Source: Variovorax paradoxus
GTDB taxonomy: Bacteria > Pseudomonadota > Gammaproteobacteria > Burkholderiales > Burkholderiaceae_C
Assembly: GCF_902712855.1 (NCBI RefSeq)
Contig: NZ_LR743508.1
Span: 806,001-870,000, forward strand
Length of the DNA: 64,000 bases
Direction: 5' to 3'
In this document: positions 16,309 through 25,046 of the stretch, in pieces
Numbering within the stretch: the stretch's first letter is position 1
Layout: every line of letters starts with the position of its first letter
The notes under the pieces: model-generated
The model's input: only the letters and a program-made list of their open reading frames with translations
Told to the model about the DNA's origin: nothing
The model's database searches: none
Made by a program: the position numbers and the translations under genes

Positions 16309-18063
16309 ATGGACACCGGTTCTTCTCCAACCACCCGCCGCTGGCGCTGGCTGCCCGCCGAGGGCTCCTGGCGCTATCACCTGCTGCTCGCAGCGCTGGG
16401 CATCTTCGTGCTGGGGCCGCTGGCCGGCGTGACGGCGGCCTACATGAACTTCTCCATCGGCTTCTTCGTCGGCGGACAGGTGCTGGCGGGCCTGCTCGGG
16501 TCCGCCGTGACCGCGGGCTACGGCGCGGCGGGCCGGCATGGCGCCAACTTCATCCAGACGGCCGCCGCCTCGGTGGCCAGCATGAGCGGGCTGGGCGTGC
16601 TGCTGCAGGCCATGGCGTGGACGGGCATGCCGCAACCACCGGCCTGGCAGATGGTGCTCTACCTCGGCTGCGTCGGCATGTTCGGCGTGGGCGTGGGCAT
16701 GCTCTACACGCCGGTGCTGGTCGACCGCATGCGCCTGGCCTACCCGTCGGGCCTGGCCGTGGCCAACATCCTGCGGGCGCTGACCGACCCCGTGCTGCTG
16801 CGGCGTTCGGTGCTGCAGCTCGGCGGCGGCATGGGGCTCGGGGTGGTGGCCGGGCTGGCGTCGGCCCGGCTGGCCGTGCTGGGCGCGATCGGGCTGTCGG
16901 CCTCCACCTTCGGCGCGGGCCTGGTCGTGGGTGCGCGCATCGGCATTCCGGCCGTGACGGGCGCGCTGATCGGCGTGGTGCTGCAGCCGTACTTCGTGTC
17001 GATCGGCTGGCTCCAGCCGGGCGACCCGCCGCGCAAGATCATGTTCCTCATCGCGCTGGGCGCGATCATGGGCGCCGCGCTGGTGGACATGGCGCTGATC
17101 TTCGCGCACGCCTTGCCGCGCGGGCGGCGGCAGGCCGCGATGCGCGATGCATCGGAGCCGCCATCGGCACCGGCATCCGGCGACTGGCGCCGCGTCAACA
17201 CGCTGCGCCTGGTGCTCTGGGTGCTGTGCTGGGCGGCCGCCGTGGTGGCCACCGGCCACTGGCTGCTGGGGCAGCCGGTGTTCTTCCTGGCGGTGGCCGT
17301 GGCGCTGGTGTTCCTGTTCGCGCTGGTCAACGGCATCTCGGTGGGCGTGAGCGACTCCAACCCGATCTCGTCCGCGTTCGTGGTCACCGTCGTCATCCTT
17401 GCCGCGCTGGGCCTGCGCGACCCGGGCACAGGACTCATGGCCGGCGCGGTGCTGCTGGTGGCCACCAGCGTGGCCTGCGACATGCAGCAGGACCGCTCCA
17501 CCGGCTGGCGGCTCGGAACCTCGCGTGTGGTGCAGTTCCGCTACCAGGTGCTGGGCGTCGTCGTGGGCGCGGTGCTGGCGGTGGTGTTCGCGCGGCTCTT
17601 CATGGCGGCGTATCCGGTGCTGCTGCAGGATCAGACCGTGATGAAGGCTGGCCAGCAGCCGCCGGAGTGGAGTTCCGCCATGACCTACAAGTTCGTGGGC
17701 GTGCTGCGCAGCCTGACCGACGACCTGCCGTTCCAGCGCACCGCCATCGGCGTCGGCATCGTGGCGGGCCTGGCCATCGAGGCGCTGCGCAAGTGGCTGC
17801 GCCCGCGCAGCTTCGTGATCGACGCGATCGTGCTGCCCTCGCCCTACGCGTTGTCGTTCGGCGGCTTCATCAACCTGCCGACTGCGTTGTGGTTCGGCGC
17901 CGGCGGCGTCGCGGGCAGCCTCTGGTCGTCGCGGGCACCCGCGCGGCACGACGCGCCGCAGGACATGGGCAGCGCGTCGCTCTTCGGCGGCGGCCTCATT
18001 GCCGGCGACGCGCTGGCCGCACTGGGCATCGGCATCGCCAGCCTGCTGGCAGCGGTGGCGTAG
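16309..18063 (+). CDS. OPT/YSL-family oligopeptide transporter
   Basis: The 584-residue protein has about 14-16 hydrophobic helices and no signal peptide, with the OPT-family stretches YMNFSIGFFVGGQVLAGLLG near the N-terminus, AYPSGLAVANILRALTD, and GVSDSNPISSAFV. It sits in the inner membrane and is expected to import peptides or metal-chelate complexes with protons. The ATG at 16309 is chosen because upstream in-frame residues are Arg-rich and not membrane-like. It is convergent with the MFS gene, 9 bp away. Confidence 0.85.
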   Translation: MDTGSSPTTRRWRWLPAEGSWRYHLLLAALGIFVLGPLAGVTAAYMNFSIGFFVGGQVLAGLLGSAVTAGYGAAGRHGANFIQTAAASVASMSGLGVLLQAMAWTGMPQPPAWQMVLYLGCVGMFGVGVGMLYTPVLVDRMRLAYPSGLAVANILRALTDPVLLRRSVLQLGGGMGLGVVAGLASARLAVLGAIGLSASTFGAGLVVGARIGIPAVTGALIGVVLQPYFVSIGWLQPGDPPRKIMFLIALGAIMGAALVDMALIFAHALPRGRRQAAMRDASEPPSAPASGDWRRVNTLRLVLWVLCWAAAVVATGHWLLGQPVFFLAVAVALVFLFALVNGISVGVSDSNPISSAFVVTVVILAALGLRDPGTGLMAGAVLLVATSVACDMQQDRSTGWRLGTSRVVQFRYQVLGVVVGAVLAVVFARLFMAAYPVLLQDQTVMKAGQQPPEWSSAMTYKFVGVLRSLTDDLPFQRTAIGVGIVAGLAIEALRKWLRPRSFVIDAIVLPSPYALSFGGFINLPTALWFGAGGVAGSLWSSRAPARHDAPQDMGSASLFGGGLIAGDALAALGIGIASLLAAVA

Positions 18064-18072
18064 CCGGCACGC

Positions 18073-19458
18073 TCAGCGCAGCCCCGCGCCCTCGTCTTTC
18101 GAGAGCCTGGTGAACGAGAGCAGCGACAGCAGCGTCATGGCGCCCACCACGCCGAACGCCGGGGAAAAATCTTCCGCGGTCAGCCCGCGCGCGCCGTTGC
18201 CGTTCCACCAGGCCGCCAGCGTCACCAGCGTGGCGCCGAGCGTCACGCCCAGGCTCAGCGACAACTGCTGCGCCATGCTGTTCAGCGTGGCCGCATGGCT
18301 CATGCGGGGCTTCGGAATCTGCGAGTAGCCCAGCGTCTGCAGCGACACCATCGCCATCGAGTTGACCAGTCCGCCGAACATCAGCGTGACGAAGATCTGC
18401 ACGTGCGGCGTGCCCGGCCGGAAGTAGCCGCAGCTCAGGTAGAAGAGGCTCGTGAGGCAGGTCGCGCCCACCAGCAGCGGACGGAATCCGACCGTGCGAA
18501 TGGCCCTGGCCATCACCGTGCGCGTGGCCAGCGAGCCCAGTGCCGTCGCCATCGTCAGGCTGCCCGATGCCAATGGCGAAAGTCCGAAGCCCAGTTGCAG
18601 CATCAGCGGCAGCAGGAAAGGCGACGCGCCGATCGCGATGCGCAGCGGCGTGCCGCCGACGATCGATGCGCGGTAGGTGGAAAAACGCAGGATGCCCAGG
18701 TCGATCAACGGATTCGCCTTGCCGCGGCTTCGCAGGTGGTAGACCAGCGAGGCCAGCGCGCCGAAGCCCGCCATCGCCCAGATCGCCGGTGCCGGCAGCA
18801 GCCCCTTGCCCACCATCTCGAGGCTGCCGAGCAGTGCGGTCAGGCCCATCGCCAGCAGCACGAAGCCCTCGAGGTCGAAGGGCGCGGGCGAGCTGTCTTC
18901 GGGCGTGTCGTTGATGAAGCGCAGCGCGCCGGCAATCGCGATCAGGCCGAAGGGAATGTTGACGAGAAAGATCCAGCGCCACGAAGTCAGAGTGACGATC
19001 GCGCCACCGAACAGCGGACCCGCAAGCCGTCCGAAGGCGGGAGGTACCGTGAACCACACCATGGCCGACACCATCTGCGCCGGTGGCACGCTGCGCAGCA
19101 GGATGAGCCGGCCCACCGGCAGCATCATCGCGCCGCCGAGGCCCTGGAGCACCCGGAACCCGACCAGCTGCGGCAGTGTCTGGGCCGCACCGCACAGCGT
19201 CGAACCCAGAGAGAAGAAGGCCACCGCCACGCAGAACACCCGCTTGGCCCCGAAGCGCTCGGCCAACCAGCCGCTCACCGGCAGGAACACCGCGAGGCTC
19301 AGCAGGTAGGAGGTGATCGCCAGGTTCAGGTGCAGCACGCTCACGCCGAGCGCATGCGCGATGGTCGGCAGCGCCGTGGCCATCACCGAGGTGTCGAGGT
19401 TCTGAAGGAAAAGGGGCGAGGCGACGATGAGCGGGACGATGCGATGGCGCGGCAGCAT
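18073..19458 (-). CDS. MFS drug-efflux transporter (DHA2/EmrB-like)
   Basis: The 461-residue membrane protein starts with PLFLQNLDTSVMATALPTIA, the motif D1 (LDxTxVNxALP) variant of DHA2 drug:proton antiporters. It also has GWLAERFGAKRVF (motif A) and PVGRLILLRSVPP. About 14 helices are expected, with no EmrA or outer-membrane partner beside it. An in-frame start at 19515 would add 19 Arg-rich residues; the ATG at 19458 fits the family better. Substrates are unknown. Confidence 0.85.
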   Translation of the reverse strand: MLPRHRIVPLIVASPLFLQNLDTSVMATALPTIAHALGVSVLHLNLAITSYLLSLAVFLPVSGWLAERFGAKRVFCVAVAFFSLGSTLCGAAQTLPQLVGFRVLQGLGGAMMLPVGRLILLRSVPPAQMVSAMVWFTVPPAFGRLAGPLFGGAIVTLTSWRWIFLVNIPFGLIAIAGALRFINDTPEDSSPAPFDLEGFVLLAMGLTALLGSLEMVGKGLLPAPAIWAMAGFGALASLVYHLRSRGKANPLIDLGILRFSTYRASIVGGTPLRIAIGASPFLLPLMLQLGFGLSPLASGSLTMATALGSLATRTVMARAIRTVGFRPLLVGATCLTSLFYLSCGYFRPGTPHVQIFVTLMFGGLVNSMAMVSLQTLGYSQIPKPRMSHAATLNSMAQQLSLSLGVTLGATLVTLAAWWNGNGARGLTAEDFSPAFGVVGAMTLLSLLSFTRLSKDEGAGLR

Positions 19459-19548
19459 GCGCGCATTGTCCGGGAGCGGAATTAGGCGAGCGTTGCGCCT
19501 GCGGCGCACGGGCATCGCCTCGATCCCCGTGCCACCGCTTCGCGACGT

Positions 19549-19833
19549 TCAGTCGTCGCTGCCGGTGCCTTCTTCCTCGTCGTCTTCGTCCTCGGCCTCT
19601 TCCTCGGCCGGGCGGATCGTCACGAAGTTCGAGGCGTCTTCCACGAAGACCATGGACTTGCCGTCGGGCGACATGCCGCGGACCTCGGTCTGCGGGCCCT
19701 CGCCGTTCTGGTAGTCGGCAGAGACCAGTGCAAAGCAGGCCAGCGGCTCTTCCATCTCTCCTTCGTCGCCGCCGTCGTACACGGCAACCCAACCATCGGC
19801 GGGCATGATCTGCAGGATCTTCACTTCTTCCAT
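19549..19833 (-). CDS. small acidic hypothetical protein
   Basis: The 94-residue protein has a short folded region (MEEVKILQIMPADGWVAVYD, then alternating strands) and a C-terminal tail of almost uninterrupted Glu/Asp (residues ~76-94). There is no signal peptide or membrane helix. Acidic tails of this type are found in nucleic-acid mimics and chaperone-like small proteins, but I cannot assign a function. It lies alone between the MFS gene and a divergent HTH protein. Confidence 0.65.
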   Translation of the reverse strand: MEEVKILQIMPADGWVAVYDGGDEGEMEEPLACFALVSADYQNGEGPQTEVRGMSPDGKSMVFVEDASNFVTIRPAEEEAEDEDDEEEGTGSDD

Positions 19834-20054
19834 CGGGACGTTCCAGAATCAAAAAAAACAGGGGGGTGCAGCATAGCCCACGGACATTGCATGGCCGGGC
19901 CTGCAACGTCTCGTTGCCGGACCGGCCGATGTCGCAACTACGATGAGGGTTTGCCGTTCGCGTTCTCGACTGCCGGCTTGCCCGGATGCAGCCTGGACCG
20001 GCGAACTCCTTCATCGTCCTTCCTCTTCGCGAATCCACGCCGCACACCGAACGC

Positions 20055-20696
20055 ATGAGCGCTGCCGACTTTCTTCTTTCCCCCGAAGTACAAAAGCTCC
20101 TGAAGGTCGCCTACGCCGGCGCCGACTCGCAGTTCCCGGTCAGGGCGCTCGCCAAGGCGACCCGGCTCGATGAAGACGAGGTGCAGCGCACGCTCGACCA
20201 TCTCGTCACCAGCGGCATCCTCACGCGCCACAAGGCCCGGGGCGACGAGCCCGAGGCGTTCGGCGTCAACTCGCAGTTCATCTTCCATGCCGAGCTGCGC
20301 AGCATCGCCCTGAAGTCCTTCGCCGGGGCGGAACCGCTGCGCGCGATGCTGCGCTCCCGGTTCAAGGACTCTGTCCTCCGGGCGTTCGTGCTCGGCGAGG
20401 ACGATGCGGGCACCATCGAGGTACTCATCGTTCACGGCCAGAAGGCACCCGAACAGTCGGCGATGTCGGAGGCCATCCACAAGCTGTCGAGGGCCACGAG
20501 GCGCAACTTCGCGGTGCACGTGATCTCGCACACGCGCTACGGTGCCCTGACCGCGCGCGACTCGCTCCATGCCAGACTCGCCGACGGTTCAGCCTTCGAG
20601 ATCATCAAGCCGGGCGATTCGAAGGCGCAGGCGCCGATGGAGCGGACGGGTTTTCTTCACAGCGCAAGAAAGAAGCTGGCCGCCCTGGCGGGGTGA
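20055..20696 (+). CDS. winged-helix protein with nucleotidyltransferase-like C-terminal domain
   Basis: From the ATG at 20055 the protein has 213 residues; an ATG at 19986 is in frame. Residues ~5-80 form a winged helix (VRALAKATRLDEDEVQRTLDHLVTSGIL). Residues ~110-190 resemble the minimal nucleotidyltransferase fold attached to such winged helices (LRAFVLGEDDAGTIEVLIVHG), but the catalytic GS...DxD motif is not preserved, so it is probably a non-catalytic regulator. It starts a plus-strand pair with the following lipoprotein. Confidence 0.65.
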   Translation: MSAADFLLSPEVQKLLKVAYAGADSQFPVRALAKATRLDEDEVQRTLDHLVTSGILTRHKARGDEPEAFGVNSQFIFHAELRSIALKSFAGAEPLRAMLRSRFKDSVLRAFVLGEDDAGTIEVLIVHGQKAPEQSAMSEAIHKLSRATRRNFAVHVISHTRYGALTARDSLHARLADGSAFEIIKPGDSKAQAPMERTGFLHSARKKLAALAG

Positions 20697-20773
20697 CAGC
20701 GGCCGGGCGAGCCGAAGCGAAGGTCGCACCCGGCGGCGCCAGGCCGCATGCATCGTCACAGTACGATGCAGCG

Positions 20774-21328
20774 ATGCTCCTTCATCGACACCCGCAGATC
20801 GCTGCCGCGCTGTGTGCCGCGGCCTTGCTGGCTGCCTGCCATACACCCGCCAGCCACGAAGCGCCCGCCACACCGCGCGCGGCGGCCGGAACGGATCGCA
20901 AGCCCGACGGGCCTGCAGCCGCATCGAGGCCGCAGGCCGTGGATCTCTCGCCAGCACAGGCGCTGTCATCGCAAGCGCTGGGCGCACGGGTGCGCTGGAG
21001 CGGCGGCATCAATGCCATCGACGCGCGTGAAGGCGGCCGCCAGTGCTTCACCATGCTGCATGCGACCTTCGATGCACGAGGCGTTTTGCAGTGGCCCCGC
21101 GATGCGCAGCAGTTCGTCGCGTGCGGCGCGGGCGGGTACGACCGGAACCTCGTGGCCCCATACACCCTGCTGAGCCTGGAAGGCCGCGTGACCGGGCAGG
21201 ATGTGCTGCTAGGCAAGCCGGTCCCGGTGATCGAGATCGAGACGCTGTACCGGCACTCCGACTGCGTGCAGGGCAGCGAGCAGAGTCCCGAGTGCTATTC
21301 GGGCTACCTGCAACCCGGCAAGCCCTAG
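20774..21328 (+). CDS. Slp-family outer-membrane lipoprotein
   Basis: The 184-residue precursor has a signal peptide with lipobox LLAAC (Cys at about residue 22). The mature part matches Slp/YeaY-type lipoproteins: ARVRWSGGINAI, TMLHATFDARGVL, YDRNLVAPYTLLSLEGRVTG, then PVIEIETLYRHSDC. Slp proteins are starvation or stress-induced outer-membrane lipoproteins. It ends 9 bp before the convergent gene at 21338. Confidence 0.78.
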   Translation: MLLHRHPQIAAALCAAALLAACHTPASHEAPATPRAAAGTDRKPDGPAAASRPQAVDLSPAQALSSQALGARVRWSGGINAIDAREGGRQCFTMLHATFDARGVLQWPRDAQQFVACGAGGYDRNLVAPYTLLSLEGRVTGQDVLLGKPVPVIEIETLYRHSDCVQGSEQSPECYSGYLQPGKP

Positions 21329-21337
21329 CCGCTGCCG

Positions 21338-21937
21338 TCAACCCAGCCGCAGCCCCTCGCCGGCCCAGCTTGCGATGCGGCGCTGGCATTCGGCGATCCA
21401 TGCCTTCTGCTCCCTGGCGTTGCGGGCCCGTGCCTGGCCCGCAAGGCTGTCCGGGTGGCGCAAGGCCGAGGCATGGCGTTGAATCGCCTCGTCGCCGGCC
21501 GGCGCAAAGCCGAAATGCTCGCGGGAGAATTCGTCGAACTGCGCATCCCATGCGTGGAAGACGAGGTTGTATTGCGGGTCTTCGGCATCCTCGTCGTAGC
21601 CCTCGAGATCCTGCGGCATCGGCTTGCGTCCGCCAAACCCCGGGACCGGCGAACGCAGCGCCGTCCATGCCATGCGGCCATCGGGTGAGAAGCGCAGCAC
21701 GAGCAGGCCCGGCTCCCATTCGACGCACCAGAGCAGGTCGTGGCCGTCCAGCACATAGCTGGACCGGGCACCCGTGTGCAGGATCATGGCGGGGCCGTTC
21801 AGGTAGGTCTCGTCGTCCAGCGGCTGCAGCGTGGGCAGCGCGCGCTCGCCGAGATAGCGCGCGTCGTGCTCGGCCACCGGTGCCGTGTGCAGCACCTCCT
21901 GTCCCTTTTTTCCGCTCACGAAAATCGCGTACTGCAT
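21338..21937 (-). CDS. hypothetical protein (Trp-rich, cytoplasmic)
   Basis: The ATG at 21937 gives 199 residues beginning with a hydrophobic strand (MQYAIFVSGKKGQEVLH); the frame further upstream to 22192 looks non-coding. It has many Trp and acidic residues and no signal peptide. I do not recognise a family. The neighbour on the same strand (22122) is also uncharacterised. Confidence 0.6.
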   Translation of the reverse strand: MQYAIFVSGKKGQEVLHTAPVAEHDARYLGERALPTLQPLDDETYLNGPAMILHTGARSSYVLDGHDLLWCVEWEPGLLVLRFSPDGRMAWTALRSPVPGFGGRKPMPQDLEGYDEDAEDPQYNLVFHAWDAQFDEFSREHFGFAPAGDEAIQRHASALRHPDSLAGQARARNAREQKAWIAECQRRIASWAGEGLRLG

Positions 21938-22121
21938 CGGGCTGTGTTGCACGGTTCCTCCCTCGAAAAGGCACCAGTCTAGTGGGCCGGTCCAGGTCGG
22001 TCTTTCATGTGCGTGCGACCGAATGCCGGAGTCTCCACGGCGCGGCCGGAGCGCGAATGCATCGGCCTGGTCCTGGCCGAAACCGCGTGCGTCCTCGAGG
22101 AAATGGAAAAAAGCCGGACCC

Positions 22122-22463
22122 TCACGCCCAGGCCTGCCGCCCGATGTCGTCCATGCGGCGTGCCAGGTAGGCGGCGGCCGCCGCGCGGTCATAGAAGCAG
22201 CCGTCGCGCACGAAGCCCGACTGCACGCTCGCCTTCACGCACGTGACCTTGCCGGTGGCCGACCGCGCGACCACCACTTCGTCGGGCAGGCCGTCGATCA
22301 CGTGGACCGGCGCGAGCCGTCCGTCCGCGAAGCGCGATGCATAGACGTTGCCCGTGTCCGCGTTGCGGAACGCGGGCCGGAATCCGAACGAGCGGTTCTC
22401 GGCGCTCACGCCGCCGCGGCCTTGATGGTCGGCGTTTTCCTGCTGAAGCTGTGCCTGGTTCAT
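22122..22463 (-). CDS. hypothetical protein
   Basis: The 113-residue protein has a low-complexity Gln-rich start and a short folded region with a TCVKASVQSGFVRDGCFYDR segment. It has two Cys residues that might pair but no signal peptide. Conserved family unknown. The region 22464-22602 upstream has no gene and presumably holds its promoter. Confidence 0.5.
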   Translation of the reverse strand: MNQAQLQQENADHQGRGGVSAENRSFGFRPAFRNADTGNVYASRFADGRLAPVHVIDGLPDEVVVARSATGKVTCVKASVQSGFVRDGCFYDRAAAAAYLARRMDDIGRQAWA

Positions 22464-22602
22464 GTGCTCACCCCGTGATCGATATGGCGGACGGTGTGGT
22501 CTTCGGGCTGAGGGCCACTGGATCTGATGCTAGGCACGGCATGCTCGAGGGGGAAGACGGCGCGGCCGCATCGCGATGTTTCATGGCGCGCAACAATGAA
22601 TC

Positions 22603-23322
22603 TCAGAACCCCGCGTGCCGCACGAACGCCTGCACGTGCCACCGCGGCATCTCCATGCGGTTCACCTGCGCCTCGGCATCGCCATGGCCCATGGACATGC
22701 CGCAGACCGTGATGTCGCCGGGTGCCATCTGCAGGTGCGGTGCGATCACCGCATGAAAGGGCGCGAACGACACCTGCGGGCAGGTGTCGATGCCGCGTGC
22801 CTTGGCCGCGATCATCACGCTCTGGATGTACAGCCCGAGGTCGAGCCAGCTGTGGCGCTGCAGGCGTGCGTCGATGCTGAAGATCAGCCCCACGGGTGCG
22901 CCGAAGAAATGGTAGTTGCGTTCGGTCTGCGCCCTGCGGGCCGGTGCGTCCTCGCGGTCGATGCCCAGGGTGCGGTAGTAGCGCTCGGCGAAGTCCGCCT
23001 GGTGCGCGCACAGTTCGTCCGGCAGCGGATCGGGAAAGTGCGCGGGTGCTGGAAAGCCGCCGCGCCTGGAAGCCGCGACGAGATCGTCGCCCAGTGCTTT
23101 CAGCGGTGAGCCTGCGAGCGCATGCACGCGCCACGGCTGCGTGTTCGAGTTGCTCGGCGCGGCGGCCGCCGCCTGCAGGATGTCCATCACCGTGGCCAGC
23201 GGCAGTGGCTCGGGGCGGTAGGCGCGAACGGACCGGCGGGCACGCAGGACACCGTCCACGCAGCGCGCCGCATCGGTCGGCACCGCGTGCGGCTGTGGCT
23301 GCTGCTGCTGCTGCGTTTGCAC
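22603..23322 (-). CDS. nitroreductase family protein (PnbA-like candidate)
   Basis: The 239-residue flavoprotein has the nitroreductase N-terminal RRSVRAYRPEPLP, AAAAPSNSNTQPWRVHAL for FMN binding, and the C-terminal CGMSMGHGD segment. A Gln-rich N-terminal tail (QQQQQ) is unusual. It starts 9 bp after the stop of the hydroxylaminobenzoate-lyase-like gene, which in known 4-nitrobenzoate pathways acts directly after the nitroreductase PnbA. The likely reaction is therefore NAD(P)H reduction of a nitrobenzoate to the hydroxylamino compound. Substrate is inferred from the neighbour. Confidence 0.85.
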   Translation of the reverse strand: MQTQQQQQPQPHAVPTDAARCVDGVLRARRSVRAYRPEPLPLATVMDILQAAAAAPSNSNTQPWRVHALAGSPLKALGDDLVAASRRGGFPAPAHFPDPLPDELCAHQADFAERYYRTLGIDREDAPARRAQTERNYHFFGAPVGLIFSIDARLQRHSWLDLGLYIQSVMIAAKARGIDTCPQVSFAPFHAVIAPHLQMAPGDITVCGMSMGHGDAEAQVNRMEMPRWHVQAFVRHAGF

Positions 23323-23331
23323 GCTGCCTCC

Positions 23332-23895
23332 TCAGCCCTGCGGCTCGGGGTGGTACGCGATGCGCCCCGCGGGCAGGAAGAACAGCGCGATCACCGCACC
23401 GTTCTTCGCCTCGGGGAAATGATGGCTGCCGGGCGCAGGCGCGGTCCAGCCGGCTTCGCACCAGCCGTTGGGGCCGTTGAGCGCGGCGCCCGGGTTCAGC
23501 GGCACGACCATGTTGAGCTCCCCGTACGGATGCGCGTGGTACTGGCCCCGGTAGCTGTTGCCGGGGTTGCCCTGCGTGTTGCCCGTGCTGTCCATGTACA
23601 CCGCGGTGATGCTGAAGTGCCGCGTGCGCTCCGAAGGCTCCGCGATGCGGCTGCGGCGGTAGACCGGCCCGTCGAGCGCGACGTTGGCGGCCCAGCCGTC
23701 CTGCACGCCCTGTTTCACCAGCCGCGCGAGCGTCTCGTAGAGCTCGCTGCCGGGGCCGTAGGTCCGGTTGAGCCAGCGCTCGGTGTCGGTGCCGGCGGTC
23801 ATGTCCTGCACTTCCTCCAGAAAGGGAATGCTGCGCGCAATGAGGGCTTCCGGGCCTGCGCCGGAATCGTGGTCATGGTTGTGGTCGTGGGTCAT
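23332..23895 (-). CDS. pnbB: 4-hydroxylaminobenzoate lyase-like protein (DUF4863)
   Basis: The 187-residue protein has a His-rich start (MTHDHNHDHD) and then the pattern I associate with DUF4863/PnbB: FLEEVQDM, RWLNRTYGPGSELYETL, DGWAANVALDGPVYRRSRIAEP, a cupin-like YHAHPYGELNMVVPL, WTAPAPGSHHFPE and ALFFLPAGRI. PnbB turns 4-hydroxylaminobenzoate into protocatechuate and ammonia. Pairing with an adjacent nitroreductase supports this. The family assignment is from memory of the motif set and should be checked by a profile search. Confidence 0.65.
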   Translation of the reverse strand: MTHDHNHDHDSGAGPEALIARSIPFLEEVQDMTAGTDTERWLNRTYGPGSELYETLARLVKQGVQDGWAANVALDGPVYRRSRIAEPSERTRHFSITAVYMDSTGNTQGNPGNSYRGQYHAHPYGELNMVVPLNPGAALNGPNGWCEAGWTAPAPGSHHFPEAKNGAVIALFFLPAGRIAYHPEPQG

Positions 23896-23929
23896 CGTGG
23901 TCTCCTTGCTCCGGATGGATGCGGGCGCT

Positions 23930-24922
23930 TCACTCTTCCGAGCGGAAGCCGGAGGCCCGGACCACCGGACCCCATGTCTCGCGCTCGCGCTGGATCAGCG
24001 CCGCGTAGTCGCGCGGCGCCAGGGTGGTGGCCTCGAGGCCGACCTGTTCGAACGCGGTGAGCAGGGCGCGGTCCTTGCTGGCGGCCACGATGGCTTCGTG
24101 CAGCGCCTGTACGGTGGCCTCGGGCGTGCCGGGCGGCGCGAACACGCCGTAGGTCTCGCCGCCGCGCAGGCCGGCGAAGCCCTGCTCGGCGAAGGTCGGC
24201 ACGCCCGGCATGAAGCGCGAGCGCTTCTCGCCCGACACGCCAAGGATGCGGATGCGTCCTTGCTGCAGGTAGGGCAGGAAGTCCGCCACGAAGCCGAAGT
24301 ACGCCGGTATCTGCGCCCCCACCAGGTCCTGCATGGCGGGTGCCGAGCCGCGGTAGCCGACGTGCTGCAGCTTCAGCCCGCCCGCCTCGGAGAACTGGTA
24401 GCCCAGGAAATGCGCGAGCGAGCCCGCGGCCGGCGAGGCATACGTGGCGTTGCCCGGGGCGCTGCGCACCCAGGCCGCGTAGTCATGCAGGTTCTTCACC
24501 GTGGCCGGCACGGCGCTGCTCAGCGCCAGTGCGCAGGTCGCGGTCACCACCGGCGACACGGGCACGAAGTCGGCCACCGGGTCGTACAGCAGGCGCGCGT
24601 ACACGTGCGGGTAGATGGTGAACGCCGAGGTCTGCGTGCACAGCAGCGTGCTCGCGTCGGGCCGCTCGCGCTTGAGCAGGCTGCTCGCGATGCGCCCCGC
24701 CGCGCCGACGCGGTTGTCGACGATGTACGCGCGGCCCTGCTTGCGCCAGGCCTCGGCGAGCTGCCGCGCAGTGGTGTCGAGCGTGCCGCCGGCCGGGTAG
24801 CCGACCAGCAGCTTGCCCGGTGCGCCGGCGTTCTGCGCCAGCGCGGGAAGCAGCCAGCCCGCTGCCGGAACGGTGAGCGCCAGGCGCGCGAACGTGCGGC
24901 GGGAGAGCGGTGAAGTTTCCAT
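23930..24922 (-). CDS. Bug/TctC-family periplasmic solute-binding protein
   Basis: The 330-residue protein has an export signal with a twin-arginine-like SRRTFARLAL motif and a hydrophobic core ending around LLPALAQ. The mature part shows the Bug fold: PGKLLVGYPAGGTLDTTAR, VDNRVGAAGRIA, and the APPGTPEATVQALHEA signature. Bug proteins bind small carboxylates and are hugely expanded in Burkholderiales, usually without a TctAB partner. It is the first gene of the minus-strand nitroreductase operon and probably binds the (nitro)aromatic acid or a related compound. The ATG at 24922 is preferred over in-frame upstream starts. Confidence 0.88.
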   Translation of the reverse strand: METSPLSRRTFARLALTVPAAGWLLPALAQNAGAPGKLLVGYPAGGTLDTTARQLAEAWRKQGRAYIVDNRVGAAGRIASSLLKRERPDASTLLCTQTSAFTIYPHVYARLLYDPVADFVPVSPVVTATCALALSSAVPATVKNLHDYAAWVRSAPGNATYASPAAGSLAHFLGYQFSEAGGLKLQHVGYRGSAPAMQDLVGAQIPAYFGFVADFLPYLQQGRIRILGVSGEKRSRFMPGVPTFAEQGFAGLRGGETYGVFAPPGTPEATVQALHEAIVAASKDRALLTAFEQVGLEATTLAPRDYAALIQRERETWGPVVRASGFRSEE

Positions 24923-24980
24923 GTGGGCCTCGCTTCGTGGTGCCATGTGATGACGGTGCCGCGAATGATCGGCGCGCGAT

Positions 24981-25033
24981 GAGTTGAATGGAACTGGCAA
25001 CTTTGCAATGACAGAATGCACACCATTCAACTC
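24981..25033. promoter_or_regulatory. inverted repeat, candidate LysR-type operator
   Basis: Perfect 11-bp arms GAGTTGAATGG (24981-24991) and CCATTCAACTC (25023-25033) flank a 31-bp centre in the gap between the divergent Bug gene and LysR gene. The right arm lies just before the LysR gene's ribosome site. LysR-type regulators bind paired sites in such gaps, so this is a good candidate for autoregulation and activation of the nitroreductase operon. Confidence 0.55.
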
Positions 25034-25046
25034 ACGGAGACACGCG

